Made by a program: the position numbers and the translations under genes. Positions 48,799 through 58,051 of a stretch of DNA of 64,000 nt are shown in pieces (the stretch's first letter is position 1; every line of letters starts with the position of its first letter). The notes under the pieces were generated by a model. That model worked only from the letters and a program-made list of their open reading frames with translations. It did not search any database and was not told the origin of the DNA. The stretch is from NCBI RefSeq assembly GCF_003293745.1, contig NZ_PTLZ01000003.1, forward strand, positions 1 through 64,000, given 5' to 3'. This DNA is from Herminiimonas fonticola. GTDB lineage: Bacteria; Pseudomonadota; Gammaproteobacteria; Burkholderiales; Burkholderiaceae_D.

Positions 48799-49189
48799 AA
48801 GAAGTTTTTCAATGAAGAAATAGCGTGGAGCAAGCTTCCGTTTTTCCTACACATTGTTAAGCGCTAGTCCGATATCGGTGATGTGAAGTGTTAGATAACA
48901 TTCGCTTCACTATCACCGGAGCCGGCGGTTCGAAAATATACCGGCACCAATTTCTTGTATTGCATCTACCGCATTACATTCTCCGCACTACCTCGACATC
49001 ATGTCTTCGGACGCAGCAATGTCAGCGCTCCAGGCAATAAATTCCGCCAGATTATTTCCCTTTCTACAGATAAATTTCAGTGCCTGTAATCTGACTACAC
49101 GGCAAGCGCGTGACAAGCATGTCGCTACGTGCTTTCATTGATTTACGCTATCCTGTCGGCAATGATCAGCTTCATCTTCCGGAAAAATA
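48799..49189. other. 391-bp gap with two inverted repeats
   Basis: The gap contains CGGTGAT-GTGAAG (48876-48888) matched by CTTCAC-T-ATCACCG (48905-48918), with a further small palindrome in its loop. Right after it lie GCCGG (48921-48925) and CCGGC (48941-48945). Neither has a T-tract. The rest (48946-49189) shows no ORF or RNA gene that I can support. Confidence 0.5.
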
Positions 49190-50323
49190 ATGTCCATTAA
49201 AATCAGCTCCCATTTCGATGCGGGTGCGATCGATATCGTACGTGCAGAAACTGCACAGACTATCGAACTCAAACTGCGTAAAGATACTCATGCAGATATT
49301 GCGCAATGGTTTTACTTTCGCTTGCAAGGGGCACGTGGTGAACGTTGCACGATGCGATTCTTGAATGCAGGTGAAGCAACTTATCCTGATGGCTGGAAAG
49401 ATTATCAGGCAGTCGCCAGCTACGATCGCAAGAACTGGTTTCGTGTGTCGACGGTTTTCGATGGCAGCGTGATGACGATTTCACACACGCCGCAATTCGA
49501 CAGTGTGTACTACGCATACTTTGAACCGTATTCATGGGAGCGTCATCTGGACTTGCTGGGAAGAGCACAAGCATCGTCACTAGCACATACTGAAGATCTC
49601 GGTTCTACCGTCGAAGGACGTGATTTGAATGTACTGGTGATTGGTGATCCTGCCGCACGCAAAAAAGTCTGGGTGATCGCACGTCAGCATCCGGGGGAAG
49701 CGATGGCGGAATGGTTTGCGGAAGGGATGGTCGATGCATTGCTGGATACTGCTAATCCGGTTGCGCAAAAGCTGTTGAAGCATACCGTATTTTACATCGT
49801 TCCGAATATGAATCCTGACGGTGCACTCAACGGTAACTTGCGCACCAATGCCGCAGGTGCAAACCTGAATCGCGAATGGATGGCGCCGACATTGGAGAGC
49901 AGTCCCGAAGTGTTTCACGTTAAAAATAAAATTCATGAAACCGGCTGCGATCTGTTTCTGGATATTCATGGTGACGAAGGTTTGCCTTATGTATTTGTCG
50001 CCGGTAGCGAAATGCTGGAAGGCTTTACCCAGCAGCAGGCTGATGAGCAACAGGCATTCATCACGCAGTTCCTGCGTGCTAGCGAGGATTTCCAAACGGA
50101 AGTCGGTTACGACAGTGGAAAATATCGGGCAGACATGCTGAAGCTGGCATCCAAATACATAGGCCATACATTTAAATGCGTATCGCTGACGCTGGAAATG
50201 CCGTTCAAGGACAATGCGCATTCACCAGATCCCAAGGTCGGGTGGAATGGCGCTCGTAGCGCGCAGCTGGGTCGGCAGATGCTGCAGCCGATTTTGCATA
50301 ACGTCGAACGTGGTGCGCGATGA
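49190..50323 (+). CDS. M14 family zinc carboxypeptidase
   Basis: A 377-residue metallopeptidase of the cytosolic carboxypeptidase (CCP/Nna1-like) branch of M14. An N-terminal beta-rich domain (about 1-125) precedes the catalytic domain. Zinc ligands are H and E of RQHPGEAMAEW (about residues 165-175) and H in DIHGDEG; the catalytic glutamate is likely in LTLEMPFK. There is no signal peptide. The natural substrate in bacteria is unknown. It overlaps the next gene by ATGA. Confidence 0.88.
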   Translation: MSIKISSHFDAGAIDIVRAETAQTIELKLRKDTHADIAQWFYFRLQGARGERCTMRFLNAGEATYPDGWKDYQAVASYDRKNWFRVSTVFDGSVMTISHTPQFDSVYYAYFEPYSWERHLDLLGRAQASSLAHTEDLGSTVEGRDLNVLVIGDPAARKKVWVIARQHPGEAMAEWFAEGMVDALLDTANPVAQKLLKHTVFYIVPNMNPDGALNGNLRTNAAGANLNREWMAPTLESSPEVFHVKNKIHETGCDLFLDIHGDEGLPYVFVAGSEMLEGFTQQQADEQQAFITQFLRASEDFQTEVGYDSGKYRADMLKLASKYIGHTFKCVSLTLEMPFKDNAHSPDPKVGWNGARSAQLGRQMLQPILHNVERGAR

Positions 50324-50784
50324 GTGTTGAGATCGAAAGAAAATTCCTGGTCCTCGGATCAGGATGGAAAGCGCTAGGGCAAGGTGTCGCAATCCGTCAG
50401 GGATATCTATCGACAAATCCGGATCGCGTTGTGCGTGTGCGTATCGAAGATGACGCCGCGACCTTGACAATCAAGGGACGCACGAACGGCATCACACGCG
50501 GCGAATGGGAATACGCGATTCCGTTGGCGGAAGCCGATCAGTTATTGAATGATTTATGCGAACGGCCCTTGATCGAAAAGACCCGTACCCGCATTCTGCA
50601 CGAAGGCATGGTGTGGGAAGTCGATGAATTCTTTGGTGACAATCTGGGTCTGGTCGTGGCCGAGATAGAACTGGACAGCGAAGAACAAGCGTTTTCCAGG
50701 CCGGACTGGATAGCAGAAGAAGTGACGGACGACGCGCGCTATTTCAACGCGAATCTGTTACGTCATCCGTTCTCGGCTTGGTGA
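50320..50784 (+). CDS. CYTH domain protein (triphosphate-binding)
   Basis: A 154-residue CYTH-fold protein with the ExExK signature as VEIERKFL at the N-terminus, and later acidic and basic strands (RVRIEDDAATLTIKG, EWEYAIPL, EVDEF, AEIELDSE) lining the tunnel. Family members hydrolyse inorganic triphosphate or related compounds with a metal ion. The four-base overlap with the M14 gene indicates cotranscription and coupled translation. Confidence 0.9.
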   Translation: MSVEIERKFLVLGSGWKALGQGVAIRQGYLSTNPDRVVRVRIEDDAATLTIKGRTNGITRGEWEYAIPLAEADQLLNDLCERPLIEKTRTRILHEGMVWEVDEFFGDNLGLVVAEIELDSEEQAFSRPDWIAEEVTDDARYFNANLLRHPFSAW

Positions 50785-50822
50785 AAAATACGGCGCAGTG
50801 AACACCGCGCCGGTCAGTAGTC

Positions 50823-52073
50823 TCAATGCAAATGAGTGGAACCGGTTGGCGCATCTTCCGGCATTTCTGCATGCACCAGTTCTGCATCCATGTCGGGAAA
50901 GAGCGGTGCACCGCAATCATCGCAAAATTCCATCGCAAACAATTCGGTATGGCGTTTCACATTCGTCACGCCACATTCCTCCAGCAGCGCGAGAATTTCT
51001 TCTATTGGTGATTTGCGTTCTACATCGGCAGAAATGACAGGATCGACTGGCACATCAATTTCCCGATACTGTAATTCTTCATCGTCTTCCTGCCCATATA
51101 GCGGCCATACGATGCCGTAAATTACATCAAGGTTTTCTGCTAGTGCAAAGCTGACGCGATATTCATCGACGCGTGATTCGGCGGATTCTTCTCCAAAGCT
51201 GCCGATAATGGCTTGCAGTTCATTTGGTTCGACGTCCAGTGTGTAAGTCAAATAATGCACGGCAGCACGTATGGAGGCTGGGCGGATTTGCTTGTCGCCT
51301 TCGCGGCATGCAACGAAGTAGGCCTCCGGCAACAGCAGCTCTATGCCGCAACCCGGCAACAGGCGGGTGATGTTCGGCATGGCTTGCGTATTCCATTGCG
51401 ACAAGGCTTCATCGCGCTCGGCCAGATTTGCCGATGCCTGCCAGCGAAATAATGGTTCATCTGCGGCGGCGGTTACCACGGCCAATAGATAACGCGTATC
51501 GGCGAGGAAGGGCGCGGTTTCCGGCTGCTGAGCAGCTTGCTTCAATGCGCTACCTTTCAATGCTGCTTGTGCCATGCGTTGCGTGAATGCGAAGGTTTCT
51601 GCATGGCTGCGCGGCAACTGGTCGATAGAAAACAAATTTGGTGACATCGCCATTTTTGTACCTGGCGCCAATACGTGCGCCTGCAGATGTGTGGATAAAG
51701 TCGCCGCCACATCCGCCGGGATTGGGCCTGAGGCAATAGTAAAGCGCGTCCACGCCAGGATGGGCATGGCGACCAGAAGTGCGTCGTAAGTGATGCCATC
51801 GTATTCGATCTGGCACGATTCGCTGGCAGCTTCTGCACATTCCATCAATGCATCGTAGGCAGCCGATTCCAGTTTGAACAAGTGGTCTAGCGCAGCATCG
51901 ACGACGTCTTGATGATTACCCTTCAACAGCTTTCGTAACAGGGTATCCAGCTGGCGTTCCCAGTTGCGCTCTTCCAGTCGACTGGCGGCTTGAATAATTG
52001 CTTGTGCAAGCGTAGCCAATCGCTGACTGTCAGCTGACAGTTTATGGTTTGTATTTTTTGATGGACGACGCAT
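50823..52073 (-). CDS. DUF2863 family protein
   Basis: A 416-residue cytoplasmic protein of a family (DUF2863) found mainly in betaproteobacteria; the function is unknown. It is acidic overall, has no signal peptide or membrane helix, and ends with a possible zinc-ribbon-like FCDDCGAPLFPD (two cysteines about 25 residues from the C-terminus). It stands alone, convergent with the CYTH gene. The 38-bp gap between them has no clear terminator. Confidence 0.85.
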   Translation of the reverse strand: MRRPSKNTNHKLSADSQRLATLAQAIIQAASRLEERNWERQLDTLLRKLLKGNHQDVVDAALDHLFKLESAAYDALMECAEAASESCQIEYDGITYDALLVAMPILAWTRFTIASGPIPADVAATLSTHLQAHVLAPGTKMAMSPNLFSIDQLPRSHAETFAFTQRMAQAALKGSALKQAAQQPETAPFLADTRYLLAVVTAAADEPLFRWQASANLAERDEALSQWNTQAMPNITRLLPGCGIELLLPEAYFVACREGDKQIRPASIRAAVHYLTYTLDVEPNELQAIIGSFGEESAESRVDEYRVSFALAENLDVIYGIVWPLYGQEDDEELQYREIDVPVDPVISADVERKSPIEEILALLEECGVTNVKRHTELFAMEFCDDCGAPLFPDMDAELVHAEMPEDAPTGSTHLH

Positions 52074-52220
52074 GAAGGAATGATCTGAAGAAGGCGATGG
52101 AATTTGTATTGTAGTGGATTACGTGCATCCCAAACGTCTGTGTCAAATTTAGATCGTCGTATCTTGCTTATATAGCTTTGATGCGCAGGCCACACGGTTT
52201 GGTTCGGCAACAACCAATAA

Positions 52221-52251
52221 AAAAGCCACATGCAATATGCATGTGGCTTTT
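52221..52251. terminator. Bidirectional terminator after acnA
   Basis: A 14-bp perfect stem (52221-52234 with 52238-52251), loop ATA, is flanked by A on the left, which gives a T-run on the minus strand. It lies 49 bp after the acnA stop and should end the mdh-acnA transcription unit. Confidence 0.92.
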
Positions 52252-52299
52252 GTCTGAGGCTGGCTTGTGTAACCTCGTTTTGAAGCTACACGATAGTCA

Positions 52300-55038
52300 T
52301 CAGGCGGCCAGCAATTGACGCAGAACGAAAGGCAGAATGCCACCGTGCTTGTAGTAATCGACCTCGATCGGGGTATCGATACGCAACAGAACTTTGACGT
52401 CTTGCGATTGACCGTTTGCACGATGAATCACCAGAGTCACTTCTTGTTGCGGACGCAGATTACCTTCCAGACCTTTCAGGTCAAAGGTTTCTGCACCGGT
52501 GATGCCCAGCGTGGTGACGCTGTCGTCGCCCAGGAACTGCAATGGCAATACACCCATGCCGACCAGATTGGAGCGGTGAATACGTTCGTAGGAACGTGCG
52601 ATCACTGCCTTGACTCCCAGCAATTGCGTACCTTTTGCAGCCCAGTCACGTGAGGAGCCTGTGCCGTATTCTTCACCAGCAAACACCATGGTCGGTGTGC
52701 CTTGATCGACGTAACGCATCGCAGCATCGTAGATCGACATTTCTTCACCTGTCGGCTGGAAGCGTGTGATGCCGCCTTCGACACGCGAACCATCCGGTTT
52801 GATCGGGATCATCAGATTTTTGATGCGGACGTTGGCGAAGGTGCCGCGCATCATGATTTCGTGATTGCCGCGACGTGAACCGTAGGAATTGAAATCTGCT
52901 TTCAACACGCCTTTTGCGGTCAGGTATTTACCGGCTGGGCTGGTGTCCTTGATCGAACCTGCAGGCGAGATGTGATCGGTGGTGATTGAGTCGCCGAATA
53001 CGCCGAGCGCACGTGCGCCGGTGATGCCGGTGGCAGCAGCTTTCGGTTCCATCGTGAAGTCATCGAAGAATGGTGGTTCGGCGATATAGGTCGAATTTGG
53101 CCAGTCATAGACTTGACCTTCAGCTACGCCCTTGATGCCTTCCCACAATTTGCCTGGTGCGGTTTTGACCTGGGCGTAGTTGTCCTTGAATACTTTGGCG
53201 TTCATCGCAAACTTCATCAGCTTGGAAACTTCCTGTGAAGTTGGCCAGATGTCGCCCAGATAAACGTCGCGCATCTTGCCATCGGCACCTTTGCCGCGAC
53301 CGACTGGTTCCGTCATCAGGTCGCGTGTCATGTTGCCGGCGATTGCGTAGGCGACAACCAGCGGTGGCGATGCCAGAAAGTTGGAGCGAATGTTTGGATG
53401 AATACGTGCTTCAAAGTTGCGGTTGCCCGACAACACGGCCGACGCGACGATATCGTTTTGCACGATGGCTTCATTCATCGCCGGTGTCAGATCGCCAGCG
53501 TTACCTATACAGGTTGTGCAACCGTAGGCGGTGACACCGAAGCCGAGTTTTTCCAGGTAGGGCAGCAGGCCGGCAGCTTGCAAGTATTCGGTCACGACAC
53601 GTGAGCCAGGAGCGAGCGAAGTTTTGATATGCGGCGAAACTTTCAAGCCCGCTTCTACTGCTTTTTTCGCCAGCAAACCTGCGGTCAGCAAGACGCTAGG
53701 GTTGGAAGTGTTGGTGCAAGAAGTAATCGCGGCAATCAGTACGTCGCCGTTTTTGACTTTGACGCCGTCGCTGTTGGTGTAGGTTGCATCCAGATCTTCC
53801 GGTTTTTTATTGAAACCGTTTTCCGATACCGGTTTGGCAAACAGTTCTGCGAAATTTTGTTTGACGTTGCCGATTTCAATGCGATCTTGCGGACGTTTCG
53901 GGCCGGCCAATGATGGCGCGACGGAGCCGAGGTCAAGTGCGACGACGTGGGTGTAATCGATTTCGCCGGATTTTGGAACACCGTACAAACCTTGGGCTTT
54001 GAAGTAATTTTCAAACGCATCGATTTCTGCTTTGGTGCGGCCTGTGCCTTTGAAGTAATCGATGGTGGCATCGTCGACCGGGAAGAAGCCCATCGTTGCG
54101 CCGTATTCCGGTGCCATGTTGGCGATGGTGGCGCGGTCGGTCAGCGACAGCGATTCTGTGCCTTCGCCAAAGAATTCGACAAACTTGCCGACGACTTTTT
54201 CCTTGCGCAGCAATTCGGTGATGGTGAGCACCAGATCGGTTGCGGTCACACCTTCACGCAACTGGCCGGTCAGATTCACGCCAACCACGTCAGGCGTCAG
54301 GAAATAAACCGGTTGGCCCAGCATGCCGGCTTCGGCTTCGATACCGCCTACGCCCCAGCCAACGACACCGATGCCGTTAATCATCGTGGTGTGCGAATCG
54401 GTACCAACCAGTGTGTCCGGATAGTAGACGTCGGTCTTGCCGCCGTCATTGCGTTTGTGTACGCCGCGCGCCAGGTATTCCAGATTTACCTGATGCACGA
54501 TGCCGAAGCCTGGTGGCACCACGCCGAAAGTATCAAACGCTTGCATGCCCCATTTCATGAACTGATAGCGCTCGTTGTTGCGCTGGAATTCCAGTTTCAT
54601 GTTCAGGTCGAGTGCTTTCTTTTCACGGAAATGGTCGATCTGGATCGAGTGATCGACCACCAGATCGACCGGTACCAGCGGTTCGATGTTCTTTGGGTTT
54701 TTGCCCAGTTTGCTGGCGACATTGCGCATCGCAGCCAGATCGGCCAGCAATGGCACACCGGTGAAATCCTGCAATACCACGCGTGCGACGACGAAAGGAA
54801 TTTCATCCGTGCGTACGGCTGTCGGCGACCAGTTGGCCAGTTGATGGATGTGTTCTTCGGTTACTTTTTTGCCGTCGCAATTGCGTAGCACCGATTCCAG
54901 CACGATGCGAATCGAGATCGGCAAGCGGGAAACATTCACGCCAAGTTTTTTACCCAATGCAGGCAGTGAATAAAACGTGCCTTTTTTTGAACCTGAAATA
55001 TTGAATTCCTTAAGTGTATTCAATGTGTTGCGCGACAT
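52300..55038 (-). CDS. acnA: Aconitate hydratase A
   Basis: The 912-residue [4Fe-4S] enzyme isomerises citrate to isocitrate in the TCA cycle. Cluster ligands are in [12 protein letters not shown] and [10 protein letters not shown]. The swivel domain carries [11 protein letters not shown] near the C-terminus. The length fits the AcnA/IRP type. AAGGAGAAAAATC precedes the ATG at 55038. It lies last in the minus-strand run mdh, citE-like, MliC-like, acnA. Confidence 0.97.
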   Translation of the reverse strand: MSRNTLNTLKEFNISGSKKGTFYSLPALGKKLGVNVSRLPISIRIVLESVLRNCDGKKVTEEHIHQLANWSPTAVRTDEIPFVVARVVLQDFTGVPLLADLAAMRNVASKLGKNPKNIEPLVPVDLVVDHSIQIDHFREKKALDLNMKLEFQRNNERYQFMKWGMQAFDTFGVVPPGFGIVHQVNLEYLARGVHKRNDGGKTDVYYPDTLVGTDSHTTMINGIGVVGWGVGGIEAEAGMLGQPVYFLTPDVVGVNLTGQLREGVTATDLVLTITELLRKEKVVGKFVEFFGEGTESLSLTDRATIANMAPEYGATMGFFPVDDATIDYFKGTGRTKAEIDAFENYFKAQGLYGVPKSGEIDYTHVVALDLGSVAPSLAGPKRPQDRIEIGNVKQNFAELFAKPVSENGFNKKPEDLDATYTNSDGVKVKNGDVLIAAITSCTNTSNPSVLLTAGLLAKKAVEAGLKVSPHIKTSLAPGSRVVTEYLQAAGLLPYLEKLGFGVTAYGCTTCIGNAGDLTPAMNEAIVQNDIVASAVLSGNRNFEARIHPNIRSNFLASPPLVVAYAIAGNMTRDLMTEPVGRGKGADGKMRDVYLGDIWPTSQEVSKLMKFAMNAKVFKDNYAQVKTAPGKLWEGIKGVAEGQVYDWPNSTYIAEPPFFDDFTMEPKAAATGITGARALGVFGDSITTDHISPAGSIKDTSPAGKYLTAKGVLKADFNSYGSRRGNHEIMMRGTFANVRIKNLMIPIKPDGSRVEGGITRFQPTGEEMSIYDAAMRYVDQGTPTMVFAGEEYGTGSSRDWAAKGTQLLGVKAVIARSYERIHRSNLVGMGVLPLQFLGDDSVTTLGITGAETFDLKGLEGNLRPQQEVTLVIHRANGQSQDVKVLLRIDTPIEVDYYKHGGILPFVLRQLLAA

Positions 55039-55154
55039 GATTTTTCTCCTTGATACAAAATAACCGATACGAAAATTACTTAATGCTTGAAATACGATTC
55101 GATGCTGCCATCTCGATGCTACGGTTCATTTATGACAGTATCGTTTTCAACTGT

Positions 55155-55664
55155 TTAACTTTTTGTTTTGGCGGCAAATGCTTTGGCCTGTTCAGGATCT
55201 CTGCATTCGTTAGCCAGTTGCTGGCCTTTTTTAGAATCGAGCAACATGGCTTTGGTTGGGATGTTGATCCATACCAGAGCATCTTTACGATTCTCGAAAC
55301 GATTGGCGCCTGTGCTGGTGCCGATTCTGCGCAGACGATGAACTTTGTCTTTCCAGCGGATGGCCATGTATTTGTCATCGCCAGCATTGGAGTAGGTTGT
55401 AATCTTGTTGCCGAGTTCGCAATTGAAATGCGTAACAGTCGAACCTTCGATATTGGCTTCGCCAAGATCTTCGTTTTCATCGTCATTGGCGCTTGCACCA
55501 GCAACTGCAGGTGCTACTTTTTCTTCAACGTCTTTTTTGCTGGTTTTCTTTACTGGTTTTTTTGTAGCTTCTTTTTTAGGAGCGGCATTGCTTGATTGCG
55601 CGAAAGCAGGATTGAGCATCGAAGACATGCTGGCCAGCAGTAAGATATAAAACAGTTTCTTCAT
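55155..55664 (-). CDS. Exported protein with MliC-like domain
   Basis: A 169-residue precursor with a signal peptide ending at AFA-QSS (about residue 22), a Lys/Ala-rich linker (about 25-70), and a C-terminal domain (about 78-155). That domain has the pattern of MliC, the periplasmic inhibitor of c-type lysozyme: a cysteine in FNCELGN, a GTSTGANRF segment in place of the SxSGxxY loop, and a late cysteine in NECRD that could form the disulfide. The MliC link is by pattern only. GGAGATTTGGA precedes the ATG. Its presence between TCA genes is unexplained. Confidence 0.68.
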   Translation of the reverse strand: MKKLFYILLLASMSSMLNPAFAQSSNAAPKKEATKKPVKKTSKKDVEEKVAPAVAGASANDDENEDLGEANIEGSTVTHFNCELGNKITTYSNAGDDKYMAIRWKDKVHRLRRIGTSTGANRFENRKDALVWINIPTKAMLLDSKKGQQLANECRDPEQAKAFAAKTKS

Positions 55665-55690
55665 TCCAAATCTCCAATAAATTTTGATGA

Positions 55691-55721
55691 TTCGTTTGCA
55701 TCGTCATCTGTTGCAAACGAA
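55691..55721. repeat. Intergenic hairpin, no T-tract
   Basis: TTCGTTTGCA (55691-55700) and TGCAAACGAA (55712-55721) are perfect inverted arms. The hairpin fills the gap between the CitE-like and MliC-like genes and could be an mRNA processing or stabilising element. Confidence 0.6.
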
Positions 55722-55728
55722 CAGGTAT

Positions 55729-56694
55729 TTATAAAATAGTGCGTGCCGAATCGGGTAAGGCTAAGCCGCTAGCTTGTGCGCGCTGCAGTATCGTCCAGTA
55801 ATAACGGTAGCTGGCGCGATCATGCAATTTACCATTGTGCTGGATCGGGCCCCATTGCACCGCTTGCGCTTGTGACAGGATGGCGGCTGCTTCGTTCACT
55901 TCAGAAAGCTGTGGTGCAAACGATGCCAGAATCGGCTTGATCTGGCCCGGGTGAATGCTCCACATCCGGGTGTAGGCAAACTCTGCCGCGGCACGATGTG
56001 CGTCGCTGGCGACAACCGAGGTGTCGCTGATTTCTGTTGTAACGTTATGCGATGGCGTCTTGCCGTGCGCGTGGCAGGCTGCTGCAATTTCCAGTTTCGC
56101 GCGCGCCAGCAGAGGGTGCGTAAATTGTCCAGGCGAACGCATCGCGCTGCCGGGAATCGCACCGTAATGTGCGGAAACAAAATCCATGATGCCGAAGGAC
56201 AGACATTCGACTTGCGGCAGCGCAGCGATTGCGTAGGCATCTTTCAATGCGCCATGTGTCTCGATCAATACGTGTACAGGCAAGTCGCTACGACCATTTG
56301 CATGGCGATTGATCAGGCTGATTGCATTTTCCACGTCGGCGACGCTATCGACTTTTGGAACCACTAGATAAGCCAGTCGCTGAGCTGCGTGTTGCAGGAT
56401 GATTTTTATATCTTGTTCGAAAAATTCACTGGTGATGTCGTGTACCCGCGCACCGATACGGCCGAACGGATTTTCTTCACCGGCAATCAAAGTGCCGATC
56501 AAATGTGCATGCGCTTGTTCATTGCCATGCGCCGCGCCATCTTCGCAATCGAAAGTGATGTCGAACACAGGTCCCAGTTCTTTTTGCAATGCGAGCGATT
56601 TGCGCATCAGTTTTTCTGAGCCTGCATAGTGATCGCAGACCGGAATCGAAACTGGTGGCAAAGTGCCTTGAAAGAGAACTTCTGAAGGATGCAT
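55729..56694 (-). CDS. CitE-like CoA-ester lyase (HpcH/HpaI family)
   Basis: A 321-residue protein of the citrate lyase beta / malyl-CoA lyase family. Metal- and substrate-binding residues are visible in TFDCEDGAAHG, LIETHGALKDAY and SIHPGQIKPIL. No citD or citF genes are near, so it is not part of citrate lyase; an L-malyl-CoA, citramalyl-CoA or malyl-CoA thioesterase activity is more likely. It lies downstream of mdh and upstream of acnA, consistent with a link to C4-dicarboxylate metabolism. No clear ribosome binding site is seen. Confidence 0.82.
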   Translation of the reverse strand: MHPSEVLFQGTLPPVSIPVCDHYAGSEKLMRKSLALQKELGPVFDITFDCEDGAAHGNEQAHAHLIGTLIAGEENPFGRIGARVHDITSEFFEQDIKIILQHAAQRLAYLVVPKVDSVADVENAISLINRHANGRSDLPVHVLIETHGALKDAYAIAALPQVECLSFGIMDFVSAHYGAIPGSAMRSPGQFTHPLLARAKLEIAAACHAHGKTPSHNVTTEISDTSVVASDAHRAAAEFAYTRMWSIHPGQIKPILASFAPQLSEVNEAAAILSQAQAVQWGPIQHNGKLHDRASYRYYWTILQRAQASGLALPDSARTIL

Positions 56695-56740
56695 GAATAG
56701 TGAGTAAATTCGCGCTGGCTAAATGGCTGGCTGCAGGGAA

Positions 56741-56769
56741 GGGCAAATGATCGCGTCGATCATTTGCCC
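56741..56769. repeat. 13-bp hairpin between mdh and citE-like gene
   Basis: GGGCAAATGATCG (56741-56753) and CGATCATTTGCCC (56757-56769) are perfect arms with a 3-nt loop, 9 bp after the mdh stop. On the minus strand it is followed by TTCCCTG, not a T-run, so it is more likely an RNA processing or 3'-stabilising structure than a full terminator. Confidence 0.7.
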
Positions 56770-56777
56770 ATGGCTCA

Positions 56778-57767
56778 TCAAGCCAGAAGGTGTTTGACGC
56801 CTTCGCGTTCTTCCGTCAATTCCTTCAATGTCAGATTGATGCGCTCTTGTGAGAATGCATCGATGTCCAGACCTTGAACGATTTTGTATTCGCCATTTTC
56901 TGTCGTCACAGGGAAACCGAACATGGTGTCTTTCGGAATGCCGTACGAACCATCGGATGGAATACCCATCGTGACCCATTTGCCGTTGGTGCCGAGTACC
57001 CAATCGCGCACGTGATCGATCGCTGCGTTGGCTGCGGAGGCTGCCGACGACACGCCGCGTGCTTCGATAATGGCAGTACCGCGTTTGGCGACGGTAGGCA
57101 GGAAGGTATCTTTGTTCCATGCATCGTCGTTGATGCTTTCTTTTACCGATTTGCCATCGATGGTGGCGAAGCGGTAGTCGGCGTACATGGTTGGCGAGTG
57201 ATTGCCCCAGACTGCGAGTTTTTCAATCGATGCAACTGGTTTGCCGGTTTTCGCTGCGATTTGCGACAAGGCGCGGTTGTGATCCAGACGCAGCATGGCG
57301 GTGAAGTTTTTCGCAGGCAGATTTGGTGCCGATTTCATTGCAATGTAAGCATTGGTATTGGCCGGGTTGCCGACCACCAGAACTTTGACGTTGCGCGATG
57401 CAACTGCATCCAGCGCTTTGCCTTGTACTGTGAAAATCTGCGCATTCGCTTCCAGCAGATCCTTGCGTTCCATGCCGGCGCTACGTGGACGGGCACCGAC
57501 CAGCAAGGCGATATCTGCATCCTTGAATGCGGTCATTGGATCGCTGTGAGCGGAGACGCCAGCCAGCAATGGGAATGCGCAATCGTCGATTTCCATAATC
57601 ACGCCTTTGAGGGCGTTTTGTGCTTTTTCGTTATCGATTTCCAGCAATTGCAAAATGACTGGTTGGTCTTTGCCGAGCAAATCGCCGTTAGCGATGCGGA
57701 ATAACAGGGAATAACCGATCTGACCGGCGGCACCGGTAACGGCAACACGCATAGGGGCTTTAGCCAT
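56778..57767 (-). CDS. mdh: Malate dehydrogenase
   Basis: The 329-residue NAD-dependent enzyme interconverts malate and oxaloacetate. The cofactor motif [18 protein letters not shown] is at about residues 12-29. Substrate arginines are in [13 protein letters not shown] and LDHNRALSQ, and the catalytic histidine is in [11 protein letters not shown]. It belongs to the longer MDH type found in betaproteobacteria and the cytosol of plants and animals. GGAGA lies 7 nt before the ATG. It has a strong promoter at 57937-57965. Confidence 0.97.
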   Translation of the reverse strand: MAKAPMRVAVTGAAGQIGYSLLFRIANGDLLGKDQPVILQLLEIDNEKAQNALKGVIMEIDDCAFPLLAGVSAHSDPMTAFKDADIALLVGARPRSAGMERKDLLEANAQIFTVQGKALDAVASRNVKVLVVGNPANTNAYIAMKSAPNLPAKNFTAMLRLDHNRALSQIAAKTGKPVASIEKLAVWGNHSPTMYADYRFATIDGKSVKESINDDAWNKDTFLPTVAKRGTAIIEARGVSSAASAANAAIDHVRDWVLGTNGKWVTMGIPSDGSYGIPKDTMFGFPVTTENGEYKIVQGLDIDAFSQERINLTLKELTEEREGVKHLLA

Positions 57768-57936
57768 GTTGAATCTCCAAGGTAATGATGAAATCGAGGT
57801 TGGGTATGGGGAAAATATTCCGCGTGGCGCAATGATACAGTTGAATACCTTATAAGTCAGCGGGGGCTATCCACAAGCAAGCCATGAACTTTGCGATTGC
57901 TTGAATAAAACGACTGGCGGAAACAATGTTGCTGGA

Positions 57937-57965
57937 AGTGTAGACTTTCGATATTGCACTGTCAA
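57937..57965 (-). promoter_or_regulatory. Sigma-70 promoter of mdh
   Basis: Read on the minus strand, TTGACA (57965-57960) and TACACT (57942-57937) are 17 bp apart, close to consensus. The start would be near 57930. The palindrome at 57975-57994 lies just upstream of the -35 box. Confidence 0.75.
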
Positions 57966-57974
57966 TATGTATCT

Positions 57975-57994
57975 TATGTCTTATATAAGACATA
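57975..57994. promoter_or_regulatory. 20-bp perfect palindrome, candidate GntR operator
   Basis: TATGTCTTATATAAGACATA reads the same on both strands. It lies between divergent mdh and the GntR regulator gene. The centre carries a TATATA that could be the -10 of the regulator promoter (TGTCAA at 57960-57965, 16-bp spacer), so binding would repress the regulator itself. For mdh it sits about 54 bp upstream of the start. Symmetry and position fit a HutC/GntR dimer site. Confidence 0.72.
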
Positions 57995-58051
57995 TTAATT
58001 TCCAATCTTTTACTGGACGGCACTACTGGTTTTGTGTTGAAATCTACATCC

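Noticed and set aside
53947-54888. 313-codon plus-strand frame opposite acnA
   Set aside because: Antisense to a fully conserved aconitase; rich in Phe, His and Val with no recognisable motif.
56874-57704. 276-codon plus-strand frame opposite mdh
   Set aside because: Cys/Phe/Arg-rich shadow of malate dehydrogenase with no start signal.
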